Below, piece after piece: positions 36,462-44,958 of a stretch of 64,000 bases of DNA; the stretch's first letter is position 1; every line of letters begins with the position of its first letter. The DNA lies in the NCBI RefSeq assembly GCF_009687845.1, contig NZ_BLAD01000038.1, positions 188,508 to 252,507 on the forward strand, written 5' to 3'. The notes below the pieces were generated by a model. It saw nothing but the letters and a program-made list of their open reading frames with translations. It had not been told where the DNA came from and did not search any database. A program made the position numbers and the translations under genes. This stretch comes from Acrocarpospora corrugata. Its GTDB lineage: Bacteria; Actinomycetota; Actinomycetes; Streptosporangiales; Streptosporangiaceae.

Positions 36462-37228
36462 CGGTCGCGGTGCGGGTGATCCCCTGCCTGGACGTGGACG
36501 CCGGCCGGGTGGTCAAGGGCGTCAACTTCGAGAACCTCAGGGACGCGGGCGACCCGGTGGAGCTGGCCCGCCGCTACGACGCGGAAGGCGCCGATGAACT
36601 GACATTTCTGGACATCACCGCGTCGAGTGGGGATCGTTCGACCATGTATGACGTGGTCCGCAGGACCGCCGAGCAGGTCTTCATCCCGCTGACCGTGGGC
36701 GGCGGCGTGCGCGCGGTCGAGGACGTGGACCGCCTGCTCCGGGCCGGCGCCGACAAGGTGGGCATCAACACGGCCGCGATCACCCGCCCCGAACTGCTGC
36801 GCGAGGCGTCGTGGCGGTTCGGCGCGCAGTGCGTCGTGCTGTCGGTGGACGCCCGCAGGGTGGTGGAGGGACCGCCCACCCCGAGCGGCTTCGAGGTGAC
36901 CACGCACGGCGGGCGGCGCGGCACCGGCATCGACGCGGTCGAGTGGGCGGCGCGCGGCCAGGAGCTGGGCGTCGGCGAGATCCTGCTCAACTCGATGGAC
37001 GGCGACGGCACCAAGGACGGCTACGACATCGAGATGATCGAAGCCGTCCGGGCGGTGGTCACCGTCCCGGTGATCGCCTCTGGCGGCGCGGGCCGGCTGG
37101 CCGACTTCCCGCCCGCGGTCAAGGCGGGCGCGGACGCGGTGCTGGCGGCCAGCGTCTTCCACTTCGGCGAACTCAAGATCGGCGACGTGAAGGAGACGCT
37201 GCGGGCCGCGGGGTGCCCGGTCCGGTGA
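36458..37228 (+). CDS. hisF: Imidazole glycerol phosphate synthase, cyclase subunit
   Basis: Forms imidazole-glycerol phosphate and AICAR from PRFAR using ammonia from HisH. The 256-residue barrel has [21 protein letters not shown] (catalytic Asp), [31 protein letters not shown] and [15 protein letters not shown] with the second Asp. Last gene of the operon; ATG 36458 overlaps ridA by four bases and its stop lies three bases from the end of the convergent GPP34 gene. Confidence 0.97.
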   Translation: MTVAVRVIPCLDVDAGRVVKGVNFENLRDAGDPVELARRYDAEGADELTFLDITASSGDRSTMYDVVRRTAEQVFIPLTVGGGVRAVEDVDRLLRAGADKVGINTAAITRPELLREASWRFGAQCVVLSVDARRVVEGPPTPSGFEVTTHGGRRGTGIDAVEWAARGQELGVGEILLNSMDGDGTKDGYDIEMIEAVRAVVTVPVIASGGAGRLADFPPAVKAGADAVLAASVFHFGELKIGDVKETLRAAGCPVR

Positions 37229-37231
37229 GCG

Positions 37232-37873
37232 TCACCTTCTGCTGATGACGGCGTCGCCGCAGGCGGCCTCGGTCTGGGCGATCAGCTGCTGCAGCGTCTC
37301 CGGCAGGGCGGCGATGGACTCGCGCAGGTAGCGCGGGTTCTGGTCCCAGAGCACCAGCTGCCCGCCGCCGGTGGCGACCACCAGCCCGAACAGCACGGCG
37401 TCCTGCATCCGGAGCGGCTGGCGGCGCTCGATGGCCAGGTTCAGGCGGCCGACCGGCCAGGCGGCCGTGTTGGCCGCCACCGGCGCCTGGAGCTGTTTGG
37501 CCAGCAGCCGCCGTCCCGGCGGGCGGAGCAGCCCGGCCTCGGTCATCCGGGCGGCGATGTCGGCGTGCGCCGTACGGGCCAGGAAGAGCAGCCAGGTGCC
37601 GAGCGGGTGGGTCGGCTCGGCCTGGATATGGTTCAGCGCGAACTGGGTCGGCGCGTCGCCGGTCGGGCCCGCCTCGACCACGGCGAGCTGGACCTGCCCC
37701 GGCACCAGGCGCACTGTGACGCGCCCGGCGAGCATCAGCTCGCCGAGGATGGCGGCGGCCAGTCCGAGACCGGTCAGCCGGGGATGGAGCCGTCCTCGCC
37801 CACTGACGTCGTCGTGCATGACGAAATACAGATCGTCGGCCAGACGCGCTGCTGGAAGATCACCTTCAGCCAC
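37232..37873 (-). CDS. GPP34/Golgi phosphoprotein 3-like protein
   Basis: A 213-residue alpha-helical protein. The N-terminal LADDLYFVMHDDVSGRGRLHPRLTGLGLAAAILGEL and central VAAWPVGRLNLAIERRQPLRMQDAVLFGLV match bacterial GPP34 family proteins, common and multi-copy in actinomycetes. Eukaryotic GOLPH3 binds phosphatidylinositol-4-phosphate; the bacterial role is unknown, perhaps tied to membrane or cell-envelope lipids. GTG 37873 is the likely start. It converges on hisF with three bases between the stops. Confidence 0.85.
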   Translation of the reverse strand: MAEGDLPAARLADDLYFVMHDDVSGRGRLHPRLTGLGLAAAILGELMLAGRVTVRLVPGQVQLAVVEAGPTGDAPTQFALNHIQAEPTHPLGTWLLFLARTAHADIAARMTEAGLLRPPGRRLLAKQLQAPVAANTAAWPVGRLNLAIERRQPLRMQDAVLFGLVVATGGGQLVLWDQNPRYLRESIAALPETLQQLIAQTEAACGDAVISRR

Positions 37874-38186
37874 GTTCGGTGATGTTATCGGCGAATTGTT
37901 AAATCTGTCATTACGGCTATGGAGTTCGTTCGCGGGAATTTCCGCGACATCCCCACTGGGACCCGTGGAATAAATGCGTTTTCAGTGACTTTTGTGCACT
38001 AAGTCGGATTCTGTACGTGTGGTGGTCAAGTGACGCTCTGTAGTGGATACTGGGGGGGAGTCGCCTGACATGGTGTCAGGTGATCGAGCCTGGGCACGCT
38101 GACGGCGTGCGCAGGCCGACCCCTCGACCACAACCGTCATGTCCGGGCGGAATTGGCGCGCTCCCCGGACCGAGCCGCAAAAATCA
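37874..38186. other. Intergenic stretch with two small hairpins, possible RNA gene
   Basis: About 310 bases with no credible protein-coding frame and lower GC at its left end (38 kb side). It holds two compact hairpins, CCTGACA-TGG-TGTCAGG (38064-38080) and GCACGC-TGACG-GCGTGC (38094-38110), next to a G7 run at 38052-38058. A GTGGATACT box at about 38044-38052 could be a -10 element on the plus strand. A terminator-like stem follows at 38187. A small RNA is possible but not shown. Confidence 0.3.
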
Positions 38187-38210
38187 GGCCCGTGAGCGGA
38201 CTCACGGGCC
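38187..38210 (-). terminator. Terminator of the small-peptide unit
   Basis: A 10-bp stem GGCCCGTGAG / CTCACGGGCC with a CGGA loop. On the minus strand it is followed by TGATTTTTGC, giving a T tract, and it lies eight bases after the stop of the first small peptide gene. Confidence 0.75.
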
Positions 38211-38218
38211 GGGTCAGA

Positions 38219-38380
38219 TCACCCTAGAACCTGCGTGAAGAAAGTCGCCAACTGCGTGGCGCCTGTGTTGACACCGTCGAACACACCTCTCACGGCCGCA
38301 GCTGCGGCAGACGGCTGCGTGTAGAGGTAGAAGACCACGAACGCGATACCCGCATACGTGAGCACCTTCTTGACCTGCAT
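38219..38380 (-). CDS. Small membrane peptide, first of a tandem pair
   Basis: A 53-residue peptide beginning MQVKKVLTYAGIAFVVFYLY and ending TGATQLATFFTQVLG. It has a basic two-Lys start, one hydrophobic helix (about residues 6-22), a TQPSAAAAAVRGVF turn and an amphipathic C-terminal half. AGGAGG sits seven bases before ATG 38380. It is about 55 percent identical by eye to the peptide at 38508-38675, sharing VK..TYA, AFVVFYL.TQP, AVRGV.DG and the FF..L end. Short peptides with this layout occur in other actinomycetes without known function. It could be a secreted, membrane-inserted or toxin-like peptide. Confidence 0.75.
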   Translation of the reverse strand: MQVKKVLTYAGIAFVVFYLYTQPSAAAAAVRGVFDGVNTGATQLATFFTQVLG

Positions 38381-38507
38381 CAGGGGGCCTCCTGCGGTCA
38401 GTTTCCCGCTGCTATGTACCCGGCAACCCGAATGATCATAACTAGCCGGGAAGAGAGGAGGACCTTCCGCCCCCTAATCCGTCAAGAATTGGCCGCCCCG
38501 CGGCCCG

Positions 38508-38675
38508 CTACGAGCCCGCGAACAGGGAGTTGAAGAACTGCGCCAGCGCGCCCGCGCCGGTGCCGATGCCGTCCATCACCCCACGTACGGCGTTCGCGGC
38601 GCCGGTCGGCTGGGTGAACAAATAGAAGACCACGAACGCGACGATCGCGTAGGTCACCAGCTGCTTGACTTTCAT
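38508..38675 (-). CDS. Small membrane peptide, second of a tandem pair
   Basis: A 55-residue peptide starting MKVKQLVTYAIVAFVVFYLF and ending GALAQFFNSLFAGS, paralogous to the 53-residue peptide encoded just downstream on the same strand. ATG 38675 has GGAG seven bases upstream. A longer frame reading through from 38855 is possible, but its N-terminal 60 residues have no conservation with the paralogue and are probably not translated. 127 bases separate the two genes, with no terminator visible between them; the shared terminator lies at 38187-38210. Confidence 0.75.
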   Translation of the reverse strand: MKVKQLVTYAIVAFVVFYLFTQPTGAANAVRGVMDGIGTGAGALAQFFNSLFAGS

Positions 38676-38887
38676 GGAGGGGCTCCAACCGTGATGCGCT
38701 GCTCTCACTCTGCCCCATTTCGGGCGGAACTGTAGGGCATTTGCGGAGATCTTCAAGGCCCGGAACTCGTCCGCGCCGACGGAAATATCGCCGGATCCCA
38801 TCACAGGATGAGATCTCTCCGGCCCGGCTGCCCCAGGGTTGCCCGGATGAACCATTCATCATCGGCCGTCGAGGAGTGAACCCGCGG

Positions 38888-39127
38888 ATGGACCCCAGCG
38901 TGGACGATTCCCCCGCTCGTCTCGCCGCCGCCCTCCGGGTGGTGCTGGCCTGCCGCCCCGGCGCGGTGGAGGCGGTGAGCCTGGCCCGCAAGCTCAAGGA
39001 GTTCGTGGTCGAACTGACCGTCGAGATCCACACCCTGCCGGACCCGGCGGCCCGCGCGGCACTGCGCCGGCTGCGCGCCGAGGTGGAGCAGATCGCCGAC
39101 GAGCTGGACGCCATCTCTGGCACTTAG
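38888..39127 (+). CDS. Small helical hypothetical protein
   Basis: A 79-residue soluble, mostly alpha-helical protein (ARLAAALRVVLACRPGAVEAV, then LRRLRAEVEQIADELDAIS). No recognised domain. The Glu/Arg-rich C-terminal helix could form a dimer. I prefer ATG 38888 with GAGGAG at 38871-38876, though GTG 38876 is possible. It is divergent from the small-peptide unit on the minus strand and stands alone before the methyltransferase gene. Confidence 0.55.
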   Translation: MDPSVDDSPARLAAALRVVLACRPGAVEAVSLARKLKEFVVELTVEIHTLPDPAARAALRRLRAEVEQIADELDAISGT

Positions 39128-39298
39128 CGCCCCGGGCAATCCGATCGGCGGCCGACCGGGCTGGCCGTGGCCAGCGGATCGAACTCCAGTCGATCACGTG
39201 CCGCATGATCGTATGCTGGCCTCGCGCACCACGTACACATGGATCCAGCGGCGCGCGGAGGTTACCCTGCTTGGCTTCGACCTGGAGAGGGCAGAGAC

Positions 39299-40486
39299 AT
39301 GACGGAGATCGCGGTCGCCTCAGGAGTCGCCGGGCGCCTGATGCCCCTGATCGAGGAGCTGTTCGGGGGCTACTCGCCGGTGGCGCTGCGCACCTGGGAC
39401 GGCGGCTCCGCCGGGCCCGCCGGGGCCCCCGTCGTGGTCCTGAGGTCGCCGCAGGCGCTCCGGCAGCTGCTCTGGAGTCCCGGAGAGCTCGGCCTGGCTC
39501 GCGCGTACGTCACCGGCGATCTCGACGTGGAGGGGGATCTGGCGGACGGTTTCCGGCGGGTGTGGGCGAACCGCGGCGCCAAGCCCGGTCCGGCCGCGCT
39601 GGTGCGGGCGCTGCGGGCGATGCCGGAGGTGCTGGGCCCGCGTCCGCCGGTGCCCGCCAGCGAGGCGAAGCTGCGCGGGCGGCGGCACACCCGGGGGCGT
39701 GACTCGGACGCCATCGCGCACCACTACGACCTGTCCAACGAGTTCTACGAGCTGATCCTGGACCCGTCGATGGCGTACTCGTGCGCCCGCTGGGGCCCCG
39801 GCGACACCCTGGCCGACGCCCAGCGGCGCAAGCTCGACCTGGTCTGCAGGAAGCTGGACCTGCAGCGCGGCGACCGCCTGCTCGACGTGGGCTGCGGCTG
39901 GGGCTCCATGATCCTGTACGCGGCCCGCGAGTACGGCGCGCGCGCCACCGGGGTCACCGTCTCCCGGGAACAGCGCGCCTTCATCCGCACCAAGAGCGCC
40001 GGCGTCGAAGTCCGGCTCCAGGACTACCGGGACATCGCCGGCGAGCCCTACGACGCGATCTCCTCCATCGAGATGGGCGAACACGTCGGCGAGGAGAACT
40101 ACCCGGCGTACGCGGCCACGCTGTTCCGCATGGTCAGGCCCGGCGGCCGGGTGGTCGTCCAGCAGATGGCCCGCGGCGCGAACGCCCCCGGCGGCGGCCC
40201 TTTCATCGAGCGGTACATCGCGCCCGGCATGCACATGCGCCCGGTCGGCCGGACCGTCGCCATGTTCGAGGAGGCCGGATTCGAGGCCGTGCACGTGGAG
40301 AGCATGCGCGAGGACTACGCCAGGACCGTGCGGGCCTGGTACGAGACCTTCGCGCACAACTACGACCGGGCGGTCGCGCTGGTCGGCCCGGAGGTGGCCC
40401 GGGTGTGGCGGCTCTACCTGGTCGGCGGAGCCCTCGCCTTCGAGCAGGGCCGGATGAGCGTCCACCAGATCACACTCGCCCGCTGA
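39299..40486 (+). CDS. Cyclopropane-fatty-acyl-phospholipid synthase family methyltransferase
   Basis: A 395-residue SAM-dependent enzyme of the CFA/mycolic-acid cyclopropane synthase family. It methylenates or methylates unsaturated acyl chains in membrane lipids. The SAM site is LLDVGCGWGSMILYAARE, followed by ATGVTVSREQ. The bicarbonate/lipid-site region includes DAISSIEMGEHVGEENYPAY, and HYDLSNEFYELILDPSMAYSCA precedes the SAM domain, as in Cfa. An N-terminal lipid-binding domain (residues about 1-120) is present. ATG 39299 with GGAGAGGGCAGAGAC upstream is chosen over ATG 39239. Which modification (cyclopropane, methyl or methoxy) cannot be told from sequence. Confidence 0.9.
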   Translation: MTEIAVASGVAGRLMPLIEELFGGYSPVALRTWDGGSAGPAGAPVVVLRSPQALRQLLWSPGELGLARAYVTGDLDVEGDLADGFRRVWANRGAKPGPAALVRALRAMPEVLGPRPPVPASEAKLRGRRHTRGRDSDAIAHHYDLSNEFYELILDPSMAYSCARWGPGDTLADAQRRKLDLVCRKLDLQRGDRLLDVGCGWGSMILYAAREYGARATGVTVSREQRAFIRTKSAGVEVRLQDYRDIAGEPYDAISSIEMGEHVGEENYPAYAATLFRMVRPGGRVVVQQMARGANAPGGGPFIERYIAPGMHMRPVGRTVAMFEEAGFEAVHVESMREDYARTVRAWYETFAHNYDRAVALVGPEVARVWRLYLVGGALAFEQGRMSVHQITLAR

Positions 40487-40501
40487 CAACCCCTGCCGGG
40501 A

Positions 40502-41155
40502 CTACATCCCCAGCCGGGCCTTCATGAGCAGGGCCACCGCGTCCGGGTCGCCGTCCAGGCTCACCCGGGCGTGGTCCTGACGGCCGAACCCGAACAGCAT
40601 CAGCTCCTGGGCCTCGCCGGTCACCACGACCGCCGGTTCCGCCATCTTCGCCGCCGCCTTCTCGCCGGTTCCGGCGCGGCGCAGCACCACGCCCACCGGC
40701 GACCTGCGGAAGAACAGCCGGCCACCGGCCTTCAGCCGCCGCCACAGCATGTCGTCCAGGTCCCGGGGCAGCGCGCGCGGCTCCCACTCGGGCTGCGCCC
40801 GGCGCACGTCCTCGTGGTGGATCAGGAACTCGACCGTGTTGACCAGCGCGTCCAGGCCCGGGATCAGCCCGTAGGGAGTCCACCGCGGCGGCCCCTCCCG
40901 GAACTTGCCGACGACCTCGGGGTAGGGCCTGGCGGTCAGGCCGTCCTGCACCGACCGGGTGTACGGCGCGAGGAACTTCACCGAGATGCCGGCCGCCGCG
41001 TCGATGCGCCGCTCCCGGACGACCAGGTGGGCGGCCAGATCGGCGGTGGTCCAGCCCGCGCACAGGGTCGGCGCGTCCGGACCGAGCTGATCGAACAGGT
41101 CGCTGAGGGCGGCGCGTTCGGCGCGCGCGTGGGATTCCTGGTTCGCCTGGGTCAC
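40502..41155 (-). CDS. DinB/MDMPI-fold protein (TIGR03085-type)
   Basis: A 217-residue helical protein starting TQANQESHARAERAALSDLFDQLGPDAPTLCAGWTTADLAAHLV. The LCAGWTTADLAAHL and later FLIHHEDVRRAQPEW motifs, with their metal-binding His residues, place it with mycothiol-dependent DinB-like proteins of actinobacteria (maleylpyruvate isomerase-type four-helix fold). Enzymatic role is unknown; a mycothiol- or metal-dependent detoxification function is typical of the family. GTG 41155 is preferred to the upstream starts because TAGGCT (complement of 41163-41168) lies seven bases before it, making the message leaderless. Convergent with the CFA-type gene, 15 bases between stops. Confidence 0.8.
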   Translation of the reverse strand: MTQANQESHARAERAALSDLFDQLGPDAPTLCAGWTTADLAAHLVVRERRIDAAAGISVKFLAPYTRSVQDGLTARPYPEVVGKFREGPPRWTPYGLIPGLDALVNTVEFLIHHEDVRRAQPEWEPRALPRDLDDMLWRRLKAGGRLFFRRSPVGVVLRRAGTGEKAAAKMAEPAVVVTGEAQELMLFGFGRQDHARVSLDGDPDAVALLMKARLGM

Positions 41156-41364
41156 GCGCCCCAGCCTAGACCGAGTGACGTTCTGGCTGAGTTCGAACAA
41201 GAGACCGGGAGCGCCGGGGAATATTCCGACGGATCTCGACAATTTCCAATGCTTAGGACCAACGACCTGCCTCGGTGTCAGCCAATGGGCTGATCCAGGA
41301 TGTCTGTCCCCTTATGTACTGTCAGTCCTTGGCAGCCTGCCCAGCCCCGACGAGAGGACCCCGC

Positions 41365-43188
41365 GTGCCGACAAAGGTCTCATCCGCAGTCATGCGCCAG
41401 GGGTTCAAGGTCATCGGCCATGCCATCCGGGCCGAGCCCGGCATCTTCGCCGGGGCCGTGTTCGCCAGCGCCGTCTACGGCGTGATGACGGTCCTGGCCG
41501 CCTGGGCTCTCGGCTGGGCCACCGAGCACGCGGTGCTCCCCGCCTTCGGCGGCGGCGCGCCGAGCGGCGCGATGGCCACCGCCGCCCTGCTCATCATCGG
41601 CACCGCGCTGTTCAAGGCGCTCGGCGTGATGGGCCGCCGCATCCTGGCCGGCATCATGCAGTTCCGGATGCAGGCCAGGTCCCGCCGCGCGGCCACCCGG
41701 CAGTACCTGCGCCTCCCGCTCGCCTGGCACCACCGCCACCCGACCGGCCAGTTACTCTCCATCGCCAGCTCGGACGCCGAGGCGGCCTGGGGCCCGCTCG
41801 CGCCGCTGCCGATGGCCGTCGGCGTGATCGTCATGCTGGTCGCCGCCGCCGTCGCGATCGTGATCACCGACCCGGTGCTGGCCATCGTCGGATTCCTGAT
41901 ATTTCCTGCCATCGCCTTGCTGAACCTGGTCTACCAGCGGCAGCTCTCCCCGCTCGCCACCCGCGCCCAGGAGCTCCGCGCCTCGGTCAGCGAGGTCGCC
42001 CACGAGAGCTTCGACGGCGCGCTGGTGGTCAAGACCCTCGGCCGCGAGGACGCTGAGGCGGCCCGCTTCCAGGCCAGGGCCGACGACCTGCGGGACGCCA
42101 ACATCGCGGTCGGCCGGATCCGCGGCCTGTTCGACCCGCTGCTGGAGGCGCTGCCCACGCTGGGCGTGCTGGCGGTGCTGCTGGCCGGGGCGTACCGGCT
42201 GGGATCCCAGGACGTCACGTCGGGCGAGCTGATCCAGGTCGCCTACCTGTTCACCCTGCTGGCCTTCCCGATCCGGGCGCTCGGCTGGGTGCTGGCCGAG
42301 CTCCCGCGCAGCGTCGTCGGCTGGACCCGCGTCCAGGAGGTCCTGGACGCGACCGGCTCGATGGAGTACGGCACCGCCGGCCTCACCGCCGACACCCCCG
42401 CCAGGATCCGGGCCGACGCCGTCACCTACGGCTACGACCCCGACGCCCCCGTGCTGCGCGGCGTCGCCTTCGAGGCCGCCCCCGGCCGCACGATCGCCCT
42501 GGTCGGCCCGACCGGGGCCGGCAAGTCCACCCTCATCCAGCTGCTGGCCCGGCTGATCGACCCCGACGAGGGCGCGGTCACCGTCGACGGCACCGACCTG
42601 CGGGAGGTGACGCGCGGCGGGGTCGCCGCCAGCGTCTCGCTGGTGCCGCAGCAGACGTTCCTGTTCGACGACACCGTGCGCGGCAACGTCACCCTCGGCG
42701 CGGACCTGCCGGACGAGCGGGTCTGGGCGGCGCTCCGGCTGGCCCAGGCCGACGGCTTCGTCAGCGCGCTCCCCGACAACCTGGACACCCGCGTCGGCGA
42801 GCGCGGCGCCACCCTCTCCGGCGGGCAGCGGCAGCGGCTCGCGCTGGCCCGCGCGCTGGCCAGGGAGCCCCGGCTGCTGATCCTGGACGACGCCACCTCC
42901 AGCGTGGACCCGCAGGTGGAGAAGCGCATCCTGGTCGGCCTGCGGGAGCAGGCGTCCACCGTGATCGTGGTCGCCTACCGGATGGCCACCATCGCGCTGG
43001 CCGACGAAGTGATCTACCTGGAGCAGGGCGTGGTGGCCGACCACGGCGCGCACGAGCAGCTGCTGGACCGGTGCGACGGCTACCGCAACCTGGTCACCGC
43101 GTACGAGCGGGAAGAGGCCGAGCGGGCCGCCGCGGCCGAGCTGGACGACGAACTGAACGGTGAGCTCGAAGGGGAAGTGGTCGCGTGA
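41365..43188 (+). CDS. ABC exporter half-transporter, degenerate-site subunit
   Basis: A 607-residue type I ABC exporter: six membrane helices (about residues 15-320) then an ATPase domain. Walker A GPTGAGKST (381-389), canonical signature LSGGQ (484-488) and Walker B LLILDDATS, where Asp509 replaces the catalytic Glu. The H-loop reads VAYRMAT with Tyr538 in place of the switch His. So this subunit's own ATP site is inactive by two substitutions. GTG 41365 follows GAGAGGA by six bases; earlier in-frame starts lie within the divergent promoter region. The second half-transporter overlaps its end by four bases. An exported substrate is not predictable. Confidence 0.94.
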   Translation: MPTKVSSAVMRQGFKVIGHAIRAEPGIFAGAVFASAVYGVMTVLAAWALGWATEHAVLPAFGGGAPSGAMATAALLIIGTALFKALGVMGRRILAGIMQFRMQARSRRAATRQYLRLPLAWHHRHPTGQLLSIASSDAEAAWGPLAPLPMAVGVIVMLVAAAVAIVITDPVLAIVGFLIFPAIALLNLVYQRQLSPLATRAQELRASVSEVAHESFDGALVVKTLGREDAEAARFQARADDLRDANIAVGRIRGLFDPLLEALPTLGVLAVLLAGAYRLGSQDVTSGELIQVAYLFTLLAFPIRALGWVLAELPRSVVGWTRVQEVLDATGSMEYGTAGLTADTPARIRADAVTYGYDPDAPVLRGVAFEAAPGRTIALVGPTGAGKSTLIQLLARLIDPDEGAVTVDGTDLREVTRGGVAASVSLVPQQTFLFDDTVRGNVTLGADLPDERVWAALRLAQADGFVSALPDNLDTRVGERGATLSGGQRQRLALARALAREPRLLILDDATSSVDPQVEKRILVGLREQASTVIVVAYRMATIALADEVIYLEQGVVADHGAHEQLLDRCDGYRNLVTAYEREEAERAAAAELDDELNGELEGEVVA

Positions 43189-44951
43189 CCATGCAGGCGC
43201 TGGAGCGATCCGCGGTCGAGACGGTCCGGCAGGGGTTCCGGCTCTCGCCGGAGTTCCGCCGCGGCCTGGCCGGCACCCTCCTGCTGGCGGTGCTGGCCAC
43301 CGCCGGGAAGATCATCGTTCCGATCGCGGTGCAGCAGGTGATCGACGAGGGCCTCACCAAGGCCACCCCCGACCTGGCGTTCATCCGGAACGCGCTGCTG
43401 GCCTGCGCCGCCGCCGTGCTGCTCACCGCCCTGGCCAGCTACCTGATGAACGTGCGCCTCTACCGGGCCACCGAGTCCGGGCTGGCCACCCTGCGCGGCA
43501 AGGGCTTCCGGCACGTGCACGACCTGTCGGTGCTCACCCAGAACACCGAGCGGCGCGGCGCGCTGGTCTCCCGGGTGACCGGTGACGTGGACCAGATCAG
43601 CACGTTCATGCAGTGGGGCGGCCTGATGATCATCGTGGCGCTGGGCCAGCTGGGCATCGCCACCGTGCTGATGGCGATCTACTCCTGGCAGCTCACCCTG
43701 GTGGTCTGGGGCTGCTTCCTGCCCGTGGTGCTGGCCCTGCCGCGTTTCCAGCGGCTGGTGGCGCGCAACTACACGGTGGTCCGCGAGCGCACCGGCGACG
43801 TGCTGGCCGGGGTCAGCGAGTCGGTGGTGGGCAGCGCCGTCATTCGCGCGTACGGCTCGGAGGACCGCACCTCGGACCGGATCGACGCCGCCATCAACGC
43901 GCAGCGCAAGGCGCAGATCCGGGCCCAGCGGGTGATCGGCCTGACCTTCCCGATCACCGAGCTGGTCGCCTCGATCGCGCTGACCGGGGTTCTGGTGCTC
44001 GGCGTCGCGCTGGGCGCCGACAAGACCATCACGGCCGGCGAGCTGATCGCCTTCCTGTTCCTGATCACCCTGTTCATCATGCCGCTGCAGATGGGCACCG
44101 AGGTCCTGAACGACGCACAGAACGCGATCGCCGGCTGGCGGCGCATCCTCGGCGTGCTGGACACCCCCGCCGACGTGGCCGACCCGCAGGACGGCGCGGT
44201 GCTGCCCCGCGGCCCCATCTCTGTCGCCTTCGAGAACGTCGGCTTCGCCTACCCCGACGGGCCGCCGGTGCTGCGCGAGGTCTCGGCCGCCATCCCGCCC
44301 CGCAGCAGGGTCGCCGTCGTCGGCGAGACCGGGTCGGGCAAGACCACCTTCGCCAAGCTGCTCACCCGCCTGATGGACCCCGCCTCCGGCCGGGTCCTGA
44401 TCGACGGCGTGGACCTGCGCGAGATCAAGTTCTCCTCGCTGCGCGAGCGCGTGGTGATGGTCCCGCAGGACGGCTTCCTGTTCGACTCCACCCTGGCCGA
44501 GAACATCCGGTACGGCCGTCCCGCCGCCACCGACGAGGAACTCGCCGCCGCCCTGGACGAACTCGGCCTGACCGAATGGCTGGACGGCCTCCCGAACGGC
44601 CTGCGGACCCCTGTCGGGCAGCGCGGCGAGTCCATGTCGGCGGGGGAGCGGCAGCTGGTCGCGCTGGCCCGCGCCTACCTGGCCGACCCGGACCTGCTGC
44701 TGCTGGACGAGGCCACCTCCGCGGTCGACCCGGCCACCGAGGTCCGCCTGGCCAGGGCGCTGGACGGCGTCACCAGGGGCCGCACCGCCATCTCGATCGC
44801 GCACCGCCTGTCCACCGCCGAGGCCGCCGACGAGATCATCGTCTTCGACCACGGCCGGATCGTGCAGCGCGGCCCGCACGCCGACCTCGTCCGCGAACCC
44901 GGCGTCTACGCCGACCTGTACGCCTCCTGGGCCACCGCCACCCGCTCCTGA
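43185..44951 (+). CDS. ABC exporter half-transporter, catalytic-site subunit
   Basis: A 588-residue partner of the preceding ABC half-transporter. Six membrane helices precede an ATPase with Walker A GETGSGKTT (380-388), catalytic Glu509 in LLLLDEATS and switch His540 in AHRLSTA, all canonical. Its signature is MSAGE (484-488) rather than LSGGQ. Because each ATP site pairs one subunit's Walker motifs with the other's signature, the degenerate site joins this altered signature to the partner's altered Walker B, exactly the pattern of heterodimeric exporters such as TM287/288 and BmrCD (family knowledge). GTG 43185 overlaps the upstream stop (GTGA). It ends seven bases before the convergent potC-type gene. 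Confidence 0.95.
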   Translation: MTMQALERSAVETVRQGFRLSPEFRRGLAGTLLLAVLATAGKIIVPIAVQQVIDEGLTKATPDLAFIRNALLACAAAVLLTALASYLMNVRLYRATESGLATLRGKGFRHVHDLSVLTQNTERRGALVSRVTGDVDQISTFMQWGGLMIIVALGQLGIATVLMAIYSWQLTLVVWGCFLPVVLALPRFQRLVARNYTVVRERTGDVLAGVSESVVGSAVIRAYGSEDRTSDRIDAAINAQRKAQIRAQRVIGLTFPITELVASIALTGVLVLGVALGADKTITAGELIAFLFLITLFIMPLQMGTEVLNDAQNAIAGWRRILGVLDTPADVADPQDGAVLPRGPISVAFENVGFAYPDGPPVLREVSAAIPPRSRVAVVGETGSGKTTFAKLLTRLMDPASGRVLIDGVDLREIKFSSLRERVVMVPQDGFLFDSTLAENIRYGRPAATDEELAAALDELGLTEWLDGLPNGLRTPVGQRGESMSAGERQLVALARAYLADPDLLLLDEATSAVDPATEVRLARALDGVTRGRTAISIAHRLSTAEAADEIIVFDHGRIVQRGPHADLVREPGVYADLYASWATATRS

Positions 44952-44958
44952 CGAGTGA

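Noticed and set aside
37990..38210. Actinobacterial 6C RNA at the G7 run
   Set aside because: Only one G-run is visible and the paired C-rich loops of the 6C consensus are not seen.
38676..38855. Longer frame upstream of the second small peptide
   Set aside because: The extra 60 residues do not match the paralogue and lack a ribosome site, while ATG 38675 has one.
41175..41364. Earlier start of the ABC exporter gene around 41275
   Set aside because: The extra N-terminus lacks conserved features; GTG 41365 has a good ribosome site and opens directly before the first membrane helices.
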